Made by a program: the position numbers and the translations under genes
Shown here: positions 1 to 6,715 of the stretch, piece by piece
Position numbering within the stretch: the stretch's first letter is position 1
Layout of the letters: the number at the start of each line of letters is the position of its first letter
Assembly: GCA_002343545.1 (NCBI GenBank)
Contig: DDRA01000099.1
Coordinates: 7,547 to 20,225, forward strand
Direction: 5' to 3'
From: Bacteriovoracaceae bacterium UBA2428
GTDB taxonomy: Bacteria; Bdellovibrionota; UBA2428
Length of the DNA: 12,679 nucleotides
Notes under the pieces: generated by a model
Seen by the model: only the letters and a program-made list of their open reading frames with translations
The model's database searches: none
What the model was told of the DNA's origin: nothing

Positions 1-2155
1 AGGCCCGATCGTCGCGCGCGTTCTTCAGGTAGTTGCCGATCTTCTGCAGGGCCCAGTTGCGCCACGAGTCGGGGCTCTCGAAAGACGGCATCTCGAGAAA
101 CTTGAACTTTCGCTTCGAAAGGTCTTCCGGGATCCAGCTCGGAACGGCATCGCTCCACTTGGCGGTGCGCATTTTCCTCATGGCCTCGAGGAAAGGGAGC
201 GAGCCCTCGCCCGGCACTTCAAGCTTCGTGCTTTGGAGCGCCGCCGGCACGAGTTTCTTCCATTCCGACACTTCCGAACGGGCCATCGCTTCGAGCAGCG
301 GCGTCTCGACCTCGAGGAGCTTGATTTTGGTATCGACGACCGACTTGGGAAGCTGCTCGGTCCAAGCGCGGACCTGAACCTTTCGAGTCAGGTTGAGGAT
401 ATACTCGGTTTGGCCGCCTTCCGTGGGAACCTTCGTCATCGAATCCCAGGTGCTCTTCAGCTCGGGCGGGAGCTTCGGGAGGATCGAGCCGAGTCGGAGC
501 GCGAGAACTTCGGGGGTGCTCGTCGAGTCGTCGAGCATTGGGATCCCGATGTTCCGGTTCCGCGATTTGTCCGGCTCGAGGTAGGAGATCCCGCGGATGG
601 CCTCCTCGAAGCGAGGCCGCATTTGGCTGAATCCGTCTTTCGTCGGGTCGGTTCGGAGCGACGAGGTCCAGTAGGCGTTGAAGGCGCCGCCATCGCCCTT
701 GCTCGGGATAAGTCCTTGGTATTCGAGAATGCGGTCGAGGTTCGTCTCGAAACTTTTTTTCTCCTCTTCGCTCGCTCCGTCGAAGATGCCGGCCCGGTAG
801 CCCTTCGGGATTCCGAGCTCTTCCTTGTGACATCCGTCCGGAATCTCGAAGTCTTGGTGCCCGTGCGTGATGACGTTCGATTCGTTCGCGCGGATCTGGT
901 TGTAGAGGATGAAGAGCGTCAGGCGCTTGAGCGCCTCGGCGTAGTTCTTGGCGCTCGGTCGGAGCATGTAGCCGTACATGTCCCGCGAGAGGATCATGAT
1001 CGGATCGACGTCGAGCCGACGCATTTCGGAGTCTTTTTCGTCGGCGACGAGCCGCATGCCGTAGTTCGGGATTTCCTCGCGTTTTTCGGTCTTACCGGGG
1101 ATTTCGCGCGTCGTTTGATTTGGAATGTAGGCGAGAAAACTACGGCTCTCGTTCTCGTTCTCGCGCTTCGGCTTGCGGAGCGCGGGGATGACTTGCAGTC
1201 TTTCGATCTGACGTTCGGCGGCGAGACGAATTTTCTCGAGCTCGGTCTTCGGCGGGGGCGGAGCGAAGATCAGGGGGGTCGGGTAAGGTTCGATCGTCGT
1301 GGTCAGCTTGGGTTGAAGCGGAATTTTGCATTCTCGCGTGACGGTGACGCGCACGTTCGGTTTGGGCGCTTTGCCGGCTTCGTCCGTCGATGACTTCCCC
1401 TTCATCAAGACCGATTGGCAAGCCTCGCTGCGCGCCTTGTCGTCCTCGGCGGCCTCGGCCATCTCTTTGCGTCGTTCTTCGTCGTTCTTGATGGAGGAAG
1501 CCCCGAAGAAGGTCTTGAAGAATCCCGCCTTCGTCGGTCCACGGGTCACGTAGTCCTCGGCCGTGCTGCCCTTCGGAAGCACCTTCAACGGGATCCGCAG
1601 GGCGTAATCGGACCAGGGGCGCGGCGGCACCATGTCGGTCGCCAAGAGCAGATCCCGCCAAGGAAGGTAAACGTTCTCGATGTAGGCCTGGGTCGCCGCG
1701 AGTTGCTTTTTTCTTTGCGCGGGCGAATCGCTCGAGGCCGCGTAGTAACGCTCGATCGCCTCTTTCGTTTGGAGGACGAGCTTGTCGGACGCTTGCATGA
1801 ACTCCTCCAGCGAGCGGCGATCGTTTCGCTTGAGGTTCGCGGCCGCCTGCGCCGCCGCTTCGCTGCGGTTCTTAGGCTTGCCGATGAGGGGATTCAGGCG
1901 CGCGCGGAGCGCTTCGCGGAACTTCGTGTAGCTCTGGGCCGACTCGGGAATGAGCTTCAGATAGTTGGCCGGGTCATAACCCTCGAAAGGATTGGGAGCC
2001 TGGGGCTCGGCCTTCGCTTCCTTGGGTTCTTCGGTGCTGGCGGGGCGTCGGGCCAGGTTTCCGGAAGATCCGCCGGGCGCGCACGCCGAAACGAGGAAGG
2101 CGAGCAGGACATGACCCGAAACAAGGCGTTGCCACAATGGACGGACTCTTCCCAT
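1..2155 (-). CDS. Large exported lipoprotein of unknown function, 3' end outside the window
   Basis: The frame stays open from an ATG at 2155 to the left edge (718 codons) with no stop, so the C-terminus is missing. The N-terminus is a lipoprotein signal: basic start (MGRVRPLWQR), hydrophobic core and lipobox VSAC with the lipidated Cys at residue 25. A Ser/Gly/Glu/Pro-rich linker follows (about 26-57), then a helical, charged region (about 60-175). Next is a stretch with two cysteines (246 and 276), a Pro-rich spacer (PPPP near 299-302) and a charged helix (303-340). A further folded part includes YGYMLRPSAKNY near 394-405 and HGHQDF near 431-436. I recognise no family. The frame carries the same codon bias as its neighbours and has almost no internal stops in over 2 kb, which supports it over the shorter overlapping frames. 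The ribosome site is weak, so the start rests on the signal peptide. It lies 58 nt after the 114-aa gene, probably in one transcript. Expected location: periplasmic face of a membrane. Confidence 0.85.
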   Translation of the reverse strand, partial: MGRVRPLWQRLVSGHVLLAFLVSACAPGGSSGNLARRPASTEEPKEAKAEPQAPNPFEGYDPANYLKLIPESAQSYTKFREALRARLNPLIGKPKNRSEAAAQAAANLKRNDRRSLEEFMQASDKLVLQTKEAIERYYAASSDSPAQRKKQLAATQAYIENVYLPWRDLLLATDMVPPRPWSDYALRIPLKVLPKGSTAEDYVTRGPTKAGFFKTFFGASSIKNDEERRKEMAEAAEDDKARSEACQSVLMKGKSSTDEAGKAPKPNVRVTVTRECKIPLQPKLTTTIEPYPTPLIFAPPPPKTELEKIRLAAERQIERLQVIPALRKPKRENENESRSFLAYIPNQTTREIPGKTEKREEIPNYGMRLVADEKDSEMRRLDVDPIMILSRDMYGYMLRPSAKNYAEALKRLTLFILYNQIRANESNVITHGHQDFEIPDGCHKEELGIPKGYRAGIFDGASEEEKKSFETNLDRILEYQGLIPSKGDGGAFNAYWTSSLRTDPTKDGFSQMRPRFEEAIRGISYLEPDKSRNRNIGIPMLDDSTSTPEVLALRLGSILPKLPPELKSTWDSMTKVPTEGGQTEYILNLTRKVQVRAWTEQLPKSVVDTKIKLLEVETPLLEAMARSEVSEWKKLVPAALQSTKLEVPGEGSLPFLEAMRKMRTAKWSDAVPSWIPEDLSKRKFKFLEMPSFESPDSWRNWALQKIGNYLKNARDDRA

Positions 2156-2213
2156 GGATAAGTTATCGGAAGAAGGGACGGGAACTTTGAGTGCTTCGGC
2201 GTGTTGCCGGGCG

Positions 2214-2558
2214 TCAAGAGGGGGGTGGCGAGCTCTGGCGCCGCGTGCGCGCCTTTTGTAATTCCCGTCGAAGAATAAGCTTCGCGATTTCCATCGCTTG
2301 GGAAGCGAAGTCGCCGCTGCCCCGCAGCACGGTTTGAACTTTGGCTTCGGAGACGTCGAGGCGATAGAGGGTCTGCATCAGGGTGCGGCGGTCGTTTTCG
2401 AGCCAGCCCCGAACCTTCATGGCGACGCGCCCGAGCAGAAACCGGAAAGGGTCGTCGGGCGAAGCGTCGCCTCTCTCGAGGGCCCAACGCTCGGCGACGT
2501 CACGAATTTCTTCGGGGTGCCATTCGGCTTCGCTCGACGCGGTGGGTTTGTCAGCCAT
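2214..2558 (-). CDS. Small conserved hypothetical protein (LYRxDVSE motif), 114 aa
   Basis: A 114-aa cytoplasmic protein: no signal peptide, no membrane segment, acidic N-terminus and basic C-terminal tail. The middle (ENDRRTLMQTLYRLDVSEAKV) resembles a short family of uncharacterised bacterial proteins in which a helix ending in LYRIDVSE is followed by a variable helix. That resemblance is from memory and not searched. The function is unknown. It is the first gene of the minus-strand pair with the large lipoprotein and is divergent from the GlpQ-like gene, with only 52 nt between the start codons. A poor ribosome site (AGG about 11 nt upstream) precedes the ATG. No catalytic motif is visible. 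Confidence 0.7.
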   Translation of the reverse strand: MADKPTASSEAEWHPEEIRDVAERWALERGDASPDDPFRFLLGRVAMKVRGWLENDRRTLMQTLYRLDVSEAKVQTVLRGSGDFASQAMEIAKLILRRELQKARTRRQSSPPPS

Positions 2559-2577
2559 CGCGGCTCAGCCTACTCTG

Positions 2578-2597
2578 CTCGTGACGAGTTGAACAAC
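2578..2597. promoter_or_regulatory. Short dyads in the divergent intergenic region (possible operator)
   Basis: The 52-nt gap between two divergent start codons holds the dyad CTCGT-G-ACGAG (2578-2588), touching a second dyad GTTG-AA-CAAC (2588-2597). Both lie just upstream of the GlpQ-like gene's ribosome site, where a repressor could sit. No convincing -10/-35 pair is visible for either direction. Dyads this short can arise by chance, so this is a weak suggestion. Confidence 0.2.
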
Positions 2598-2604
2598 GGA
2601 GGAG
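2598..2604 (+). promoter_or_regulatory. Ribosome binding site of the GlpQ-like gene
   Basis: GGAGGAG lies 6 nt before the ATG at 2611, a near-perfect Shine-Dalgarno match. It fixes the start so that the lipoprotein signal peptide is complete. Confidence 0.8.
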
Positions 2605-2610
2605 TTTGGC

Positions 2611-3657
2611 ATGAAGCAGAGTCTCGTGGTCCTTTCCGCCCTGACCCTTTTGAGTTGCGCTTCGGTCGCGGATTCGACCGGCGCGAAGGCTTCGCGCCGC
2701 GCCCGCCCGCTCGTGATCGCGCATCGCGGGGCCTCGGGTTACCTGCCCGAGCACACGATCGAGGCCTACGCGAAGGCCATCGAGATGGGCGCGGACTTCA
2801 TCGAACCGGACCTCGTCTCGACGAAAGACGGCGTCCTCATCGCCCGGCATGAGAACGAGATCTCGGGAACGACGGACGTCGCGACCAAGTTTCCGCGTCG
2901 CAAGGCGAAGAAGACGATCGACGGCGCCAAGGTCGAAGGATGGTTCACCGAGGACTTCACTTACGCCGAGATCCGCAGCTTGCGGGCCAACGAGCGTCTC
3001 GAATCGCGTGACCAGTCCTCGAACGGAAAGTTCCTCGTGCCGACTTTCGAGGAAGTCGTCGCGCTCGCGAAGCGCGAATCGAAGCTGCGGGGTCGCACGA
3101 TCGGGGTCTACCCCGAAACCAAGCATCCGACCTACTTCCGCTCGATCGGTTTGCCGCTCGAGGAGCGGCTCGTGAAAGTCCTCGACGCGAACGGCTGGAC
3201 CGACAAGGAAGCCCCCGTTTTCGTGCAATCCTTTGAGTACTCGAATCTCAAAGCCCTGCGCGCGATGACGGGCGTGCGGCTCGTGTTTTTGTTGGAATCC
3301 CCGGATTCGCGGCCCTACGACTTCGTCGTCGCGCGGGACCCGCGGCGTTACGTCGACTTCGTCTCGCCGGCGGGACTCCGGGATCTCGCGACTTTCGTCG
3401 ACGGCATCGGCCCGAACAAGCGCTACATCCGCCCCGAGAACCCGCTGACGAAGAAGCTGCTGGCGCCGACCCGACTCGTCGAGCAGGCGCACGCCGCCGG
3501 GCTCGTCGTGCACCCGTGGACCTTCCGTAGCGACAAGCCCTTCCTTCACGCGTCCTACGGCGGCGACCCCGCCAAGGAGTACAAGGAATTCTACGATCTC
3601 GGCGTGGACGGAGTCTTCTCGGACTTCAGCGACCACGCCGTCCGCGCCCGCGAGTAA
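2611..3657 (+). CDS. glpQ: Glycerophosphodiester phosphodiesterase, GlpQ family, lipoprotein form
   Basis: Hydrolyses glycerophosphodiesters released from phospholipids to sn-glycerol 3-phosphate and an alcohol. The 348-aa length is close to the 358 aa of E. coli periplasmic GlpQ, and the match in conserved blocks runs along the whole protein. The signature HRGASGYLPEHT starts at the catalytic His38. GADFIEPDLV gives metal ligands Glu65 and Asp67, RHE gives the second catalytic His80, and IGVYPETK gives the third metal Glu169. The C-terminal blocks DGIGP, LVVHPWTFRSDK and GVDGVFSDF are those of GlpQ. Instead of a plain signal peptide it has a short lipoprotein signal ending in LLSC (Cys16), so it is probably membrane-anchored in the periplasm or on the surface. 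It stands alone on the plus strand. No glpT-like transporter is beside it, so uptake or regulation by glycerol phosphate cannot be read here. Its stop codon overlaps the terminator palindrome. Confidence 0.96.
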   Translation: MKQSLVVLSALTLLSCASVADSTGAKASRRARPLVIAHRGASGYLPEHTIEAYAKAIEMGADFIEPDLVSTKDGVLIARHENEISGTTDVATKFPRRKAKKTIDGAKVEGWFTEDFTYAEIRSLRANERLESRDQSSNGKFLVPTFEEVVALAKRESKLRGRTIGVYPETKHPTYFRSIGLPLEERLVKVLDANGWTDKEAPVFVQSFEYSNLKALRAMTGVRLVFLLESPDSRPYDFVVARDPRRYVDFVSPAGLRDLATFVDGIGPNKRYIRPENPLTKKLLAPTRLVEQAHAAGLVVHPWTFRSDKPFLHASYGGDPAKEYKEFYDLGVDGVFSDFSDHAVRARE

Positions 3658-3739
3658 AAAAGGCGTCAGGCTCTTTTTGGTTCAGCGCTTGCGTCATTTG
3701 ACGCGCTTGCTGAACCAAAAAGAGCCTGACGCCTTTTTT
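3656..3739. terminator. Bidirectional intrinsic terminator, perfect 31-bp inverted repeat
   Basis: Arms 3656-3686 and 3709-3739 are perfect reverse complements over 31 nt. The outer ends are A6 (3656-3661) and T6 (3734-3739), so the hairpin ends in a U-tract on either strand. It lies between the convergent GlpQ-like gene (plus) and the oxygenase gene (minus). The 22-nt apical part holds a second dyad, GCGTCA-TT-TGACGC (3691-3704), flanked by the same four bases (GCTT) on both sides. The arm is far longer than terminators need, and its core GAGCCTGACGCC resembles the GTGCCTGACACC type seen in dispersed intergenic palindromes, so it may also be a mobile repeat used as a terminator. Confidence 0.9.
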
Positions 3740-3752
3740 GCTAGGCCTGGCT

Positions 3753-3780
3753 GGCCGCGCCTAGCCGGCCGCGCCTAGCC
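3753..3780. repeat. Exact 14-nt tandem duplication at the 3' end of the oxygenase gene
   Basis: Units 3753-3766 and 3767-3780 are identical (GGCCGCGCCTAGCC). The unit contains the last codon and the stop codon of the oxygenase gene (GGC TAG on the minus strand), so the termination signal is followed by a second copy in the trailer. A partial relative, CTAGGCC, sits at 3741-3747. This is probably a slippage duplication. Confidence 0.8.
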
Positions 3781-4368
3781 GTAGTTGAAGCTGACGCTGA
3801 TGCGGGGGGTTTTGGCCGCCGTGCGGCTGGGCTCGACCTCGTGGCGGAGCCAGCTTTCGAAGAGCACGAGCGATCCGGCCTTCGGCGCGAAACGCACGAA
3901 AAGATCGGGTCGCGCGGGCGCGCCCATGAATTTGGAGAGCCGCGGGTCCTCGACCTTGAAGTCGCCGCCGCCCGGGGGCGTCTGCACGTAGTAGGTTCCG
4001 CTCAGTACCGACTGTGGGTGCAGATGCAGGGAATGCGCGCAGCCCGGGCCCATGACGTTCACCCAGCAGCTCGTCATCTCGAGCTTGCGTCCGTCCAGAT
4101 CGAGGCCCAGCGCCCGCACGTAACGTTTTACGTGACGGTTCATGCGCAACTCGAAGTCGAGGAAGGTCGAAGAAATCCGGTGCAGCTCGCTCATGGAGCC
4201 GTACGAGGTGTAGCCGCCGTAGTAGTTCTCGCGGCTCCACTCGAGCCCGGATTCGTCTTCGCGTTGAAGTCGCGCGACGTCTTGAAGTATCTCCCGGTTC
4301 AGCTTCGTGACCGAGGGCGAAAGACGATCGGAATAGAGGAGGGTCGGAAAGAGGCGATGAACGGCCAT
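3775..4368 (-). CDS. Putative 2-oxoglutarate/Fe(II)-dependent oxygenase, TIGR02466 family
   Basis: A 197-aa cytoplasmic protein that starts in family style (LFPTLLY at residues 6-12). The predicted double-stranded beta-helix carries the block AHSLHLHPQSVLSGTYYV (111-128), where His115 and His117 are candidate iron ligands. LRHEVEPS supplies the distal His176, and RISVSFN supplies Arg189, which would bind the 2-oxoglutarate carboxylate. Members are annotated as 2OG-Fe(II) oxygenases (Pfam 2OG-FeII_Oxy_5). The substrate of this family is not established to my knowledge. It is the last gene before the terminator and begins 2 nt after the stop of the 237-aa exported protein. The ribosome site is poor, which suggests translation coupled to the upstream gene. 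Its place in an operon of exported proteins suggests it might hydroxylate one of them before export, or a related metabolite; this is inference. Confidence 0.85.
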   Translation of the reverse strand: MAVHRLFPTLLYSDRLSPSVTKLNREILQDVARLQREDESGLEWSRENYYGGYTSYGSMSELHRISSTFLDFELRMNRHVKRYVRALGLDLDGRKLEMTSCWVNVMGPGCAHSLHLHPQSVLSGTYYVQTPPGGGDFKVEDPRLSKFMGAPARPDLFVRFAPKAGSLVLFESWLRHEVEPSRTAAKTPRISVSFNYG

Positions 4369-4370
4369 CC

Positions 4371-5084
4371 CTAGAGACTATCAATGGCGACGTGGATCGT
4401 CATCTCGGCGCCGCCCATCTCGTTCTTTCGTTCGATCCGGAAGGCGTTTTCGGCGAAATCGAGGCGAACCCGACAGGCCGTCGGGATTCGGTTCGGGTCG
4501 CGGCTCAGCGTGAAGTCCAGGCTCAGGCCGCCCGACGAGAAGGGGGCGGGCTCGGAGGCTCCGTAGGCGTCGCCGCGAAAGGGCGTGCGGACGCGCTCGC
4601 CCTTCCAGGGAGCCTCGAAGTCGCAAGACCAGCTGGCGGCGAAGGTCAGGCCGGCTTCGCGCACGCCGGCGGGGCCGCTCGCGTCGACCAGCAGAACGGA
4701 GCTCGAGGGCGGGGGTGCCTTGGCGGGGGCGATGTAGCAGAACTCGGCGAAATAGGCGCTTCCGTAGCTTTCGCTCGAGAACGCGTAGCGGAGGTTGCGC
4801 AGCTTCGTCGCGAAGGGATCGCGGTTTCGCGCGTGCAAGGCTTCGCTGCGACCGGGTTTCTGGGCGCTGAACTCGACGGCGTAAGAAGCGGGCGGGCGGT
4901 CGGCTTCGCGGGCTTCCTCGACGGTCGCGTTCAGGCGATCGGAGCCGAGGCTCGCTTCCGCCGCGGCGAGGCGCGAGATGCCGGCGTTGCAGGGGTAGAG
5001 CGCGCCGCCGTCGGCCCAGCGGAGCTCGAACGCGGCGACTTTCAGCGTGAGGCCACCGAGCAGGCCCAAGAGGAGCCCTCTCAT
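4371..5084 (-). CDS. Exported protein of unknown function, paralogue of the 348-aa and 214-aa proteins
   Basis: The 237-aa product starts with a signal peptide (MRGLLLGLLGGLTLKVAA, cut probably after residue 18). The start is set by GGAG 6 nt upstream and by the ATGA overlap with the stop of the 523-aa gene. The same frame is open further upstream, to about 5666, but that extension lies wholly inside the neighbour gene. It shares ordered motifs with the 348-aa protein: LYPCNAG (29-35) with MYACNAG, ESYGSAYFAEFCY (105-117) with ELYGAEYFVDICY, WSCD (152-155) with LVCD, and ACRVRLDF (203-210) with FCKVRYLF. So cysteines 32, 116, 154 and 204 are conserved in position. It lacks the cysteine-rich insert and the LMN[FY]F motif of the two relatives. 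It is Arg- and Glu-rich. The function is unknown. Confidence 0.85.
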   Translation of the reverse strand: MRGLLLGLLGGLTLKVAAFELRWADGGALYPCNAGISRLAAAEASLGSDRLNATVEEAREADRPPASYAVEFSAQKPGRSEALHARNRDPFATKLRNLRYAFSSESYGSAYFAEFCYIAPAKAPPPSSSVLLVDASGPAGVREAGLTFAASWSCDFEAPWKGERVRTPFRGDAYGASEPAPFSSGGLSLDFTLSRDPNRIPTACRVRLDFAENAFRIERKNEMGGAEMTIHVAIDSL

Positions 5085-6652
5085 CGCGAGCTCCGGGGGG
5101 CGCACTCGACCGAGGGGAGGGCCCCGCGCCGGTCGTAGGTGCGGAAATACTTCGAGGCGCGCTGCATGCGGAAGTCGTCGAGCTGATAGGTACCGTCGTC
5201 GCCCACGCCGCGCACGCGGAAGCTCGTCGTGAGCTTGAGCAGGGACTTGTCCTTGCCCGTCACGCGGCAGCGTCCCGAGGAAGCTTCGCAGACGCTCTCG
5301 TAGTAAGGCGGCCAATGCTGAGGAGGCGTGAAGTTGTAGAGTCGTTCGATGGCCTTCTGCAGTTCGGTCTCGATGTCGCCGCCGCTGAGTTGGGGCAGGG
5401 CCGCGATCGCCTGAAGGGGCACCAGGTCCGAGATGACGTTCAGCGGCGCGATGACGTCGAGACCCGCGGTGCCCAGGACGCTCTTCAGGTCGATGAGCAT
5501 CTGCTGAACGCCGCTCAGGAAGATTTGGTAGTCCTCGGTCGGGTCGATGACGTCGACGCTGACTTCGTAGCGGCGGCCCGGCCGGAGGTCCAGGCCTTCG
5601 AGGATATGCGTATGCCCACGCAAGACGCCGCGCCAACGGGGCGCGATCGAGTTTCCGTACGACCACGTATCGAGGAACTCGCGCTTGCCCGAAGGCAGGA
5701 TCTCGGCGAACTCGACCTCACCGGCGACGGTCTGAAAGAAATCGGCCGGCGAGGTGCAGAGCCCCGCCTGGCAGCGGGTGGCCATCTCGTTCGCGCCGAT
5801 GAGACCCAGGTTGAGCTGGGTGCGTCCTTCGCCGAGCGGGCGCAGGGAGATCGGTCCTTGGTGGAGCTCCGTCGTGTAGACCGAGGGCCAGCGCGGTGCC
5901 TCGGTGCCGAGGTCGTCCGAGAGCGAGAGGAGATCAGAGCCGGGCAGCAGCGAGTAGCGCACCCGGGTGCTGCCGATCTGGTCGAGGTCGGTCGAAAGAC
6001 CCGAGGCGTCGGCCGCGACGTAGACGTCCAAGCTCGCGTCGATGTCCTTGGGGTGCAGTCCGCCCGCGCGCAGCGTTTCGCGCCGGGCGCAGCCTTCGAC
6101 CTGCGCCGTCGCGACGGCGAGGTTGTAGTACGGCAAGATTTCGAGGAAGCAGAGGTCGCCTTCGAGCTCGATCTTGTCGGGACCGAGTCGTTTCACCCGG
6201 CAGGTTTTCTGGTCTTCGGGGTAAACGAGGGGGCGGCCGTTCAGCTCGGTGACCTGGACGCGCGTGCAGGCCCGGAGGGTGCGGAACTGCTCGCCGAAGA
6301 AGCTCTTCCGAGCTTCGAAGCCGGGATCGGCGGCGAGCGGGGCGTCGCGCAGGCGGCAGCCGTCGTCGACGAGTTGGCCATCGTGGGACTTGTCGCGCAC
6401 GTCGGAGTTGATCTTGGTCGAGCGGAGGGCGAGGGTCAGCATGAGAAAACGCCCGGCGGAAGCTTGGCACCGGTCGACGAGCGAGGGACGCTGCGCGCGG
6501 ATGTTCCCTTCGATGAAGATGCGTTGCACCCCCGTTTCGTAGGCGCTGAAGTAGTTCAGGCGCGCATCCTTCGTCATCGTGCACGCGAAAGCCGGAACGG
6601 CCGTGGCCGCGGCGATCGCGAGGGCCGTGCGAACCGCAAGGCGTTTGCTCAT
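5081..6652 (-). CDS. Exported cysteine-containing protein of unknown function, 523 aa
   Basis: The ATG at 6652 follows AGAGGA by 6 nt and opens a signal peptide (MSKRLAVRTALAIAAATAVPAFA, cut likely after residue 23, leaving an N-terminal Cys24). The residues before this Cys (AFA) do not make a good lipobox, so signal peptidase I is favoured. Directly after comes RLNYFSAY (31-38), which recalls LMNYF and LMNFF in two neighbours. The mature part has about a dozen cysteines, several near one another (62/99/129/151/168/188, 294/299, 455/462/517), consistent with disulfides. The region about 225-375 is rich in alternating hydrophobic residues and turns, suggesting beta-sandwich folds. The region about 378-440 looks helical (GVQQMLIDLKSVLGTAG). 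No known domain is recognised. Its stop overlaps the start of the 237-aa gene, and it lies after the internal terminator, so it is probably made in smaller amounts than the 348-aa protein. Confidence 0.85.
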   Translation of the reverse strand: MSKRLAVRTALAIAAATAVPAFACTMTKDARLNYFSAYETGVQRIFIEGNIRAQRPSLVDRCQASAGRFLMLTLALRSTKINSDVRDKSHDGQLVDDGCRLRDAPLAADPGFEARKSFFGEQFRTLRACTRVQVTELNGRPLVYPEDQKTCRVKRLGPDKIELEGDLCFLEILPYYNLAVATAQVEGCARRETLRAGGLHPKDIDASLDVYVAADASGLSTDLDQIGSTRVRYSLLPGSDLLSLSDDLGTEAPRWPSVYTTELHQGPISLRPLGEGRTQLNLGLIGANEMATRCQAGLCTSPADFFQTVAGEVEFAEILPSGKREFLDTWSYGNSIAPRWRGVLRGHTHILEGLDLRPGRRYEVSVDVIDPTEDYQIFLSGVQQMLIDLKSVLGTAGLDVIAPLNVISDLVPLQAIAALPQLSGGDIETELQKAIERLYNFTPPQHWPPYYESVCEASSGRCRVTGKDKSLLKLTTSFRVRGVGDDGTYQLDDFRMQRASKYFRTYDRRGALPSVECAPRSSR

Positions 6653-6666
6653 GGGGATCCTCTCGG

Positions 6667-6697
6667 AAAAAGGGGGCGGACCGCGACGGTCCGCCCC
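6667..6697 (-). terminator. Internal intrinsic terminator or attenuator after the 348-aa gene
   Basis: An 11-bp perfect GC-rich stem (6673-6683 with 6687-6697) with a 3-nt loop is followed on the minus strand by one C and T5 (complement of 6667-6671). It lies 19 nt past the TAA of the 348-aa gene and 14 nt before the ATG of the 523-aa gene. The stem is strong and the U-tract short, which suggests partial termination: more transcript for the genes before it than after it. The same hairpin has no T-run in the plus direction. Confidence 0.75.
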
Positions 6698-6715
6698 GGG
6701 CTTGGCAAAGCGTTC

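Noticed and set aside
233..1393. Plus-strand open frame of 386 codons, and minus-strand frames 219-833 and 1140-1661
   Set aside because: All overlap the 718-codon lipoprotein frame, which has a signal peptide and lipobox and stays open across the whole region.
2551..3636. Minus-strand open frame antisense to the GlpQ-like gene
   Set aside because: The plus strand encodes a full-length GlpQ with all catalytic residues, so the antisense frame is a shadow.
5085..5666. N-terminal extension of the 237-aa exported protein up to 5666
   Set aside because: The extension lies inside the 523-aa gene and has low-complexity Arg/Pro composition. The ATG at 5084 has a ribosome site, a signal peptide and a classic ATGA overlap.
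6580..6595. Lipobox at Cys24 of the 523-aa protein
   Set aside because: The residues before the Cys are A-F-A. Phe at -2 and Ala at -3 do not fit a lipobox, so ordinary signal peptidase cleavage is more likely.
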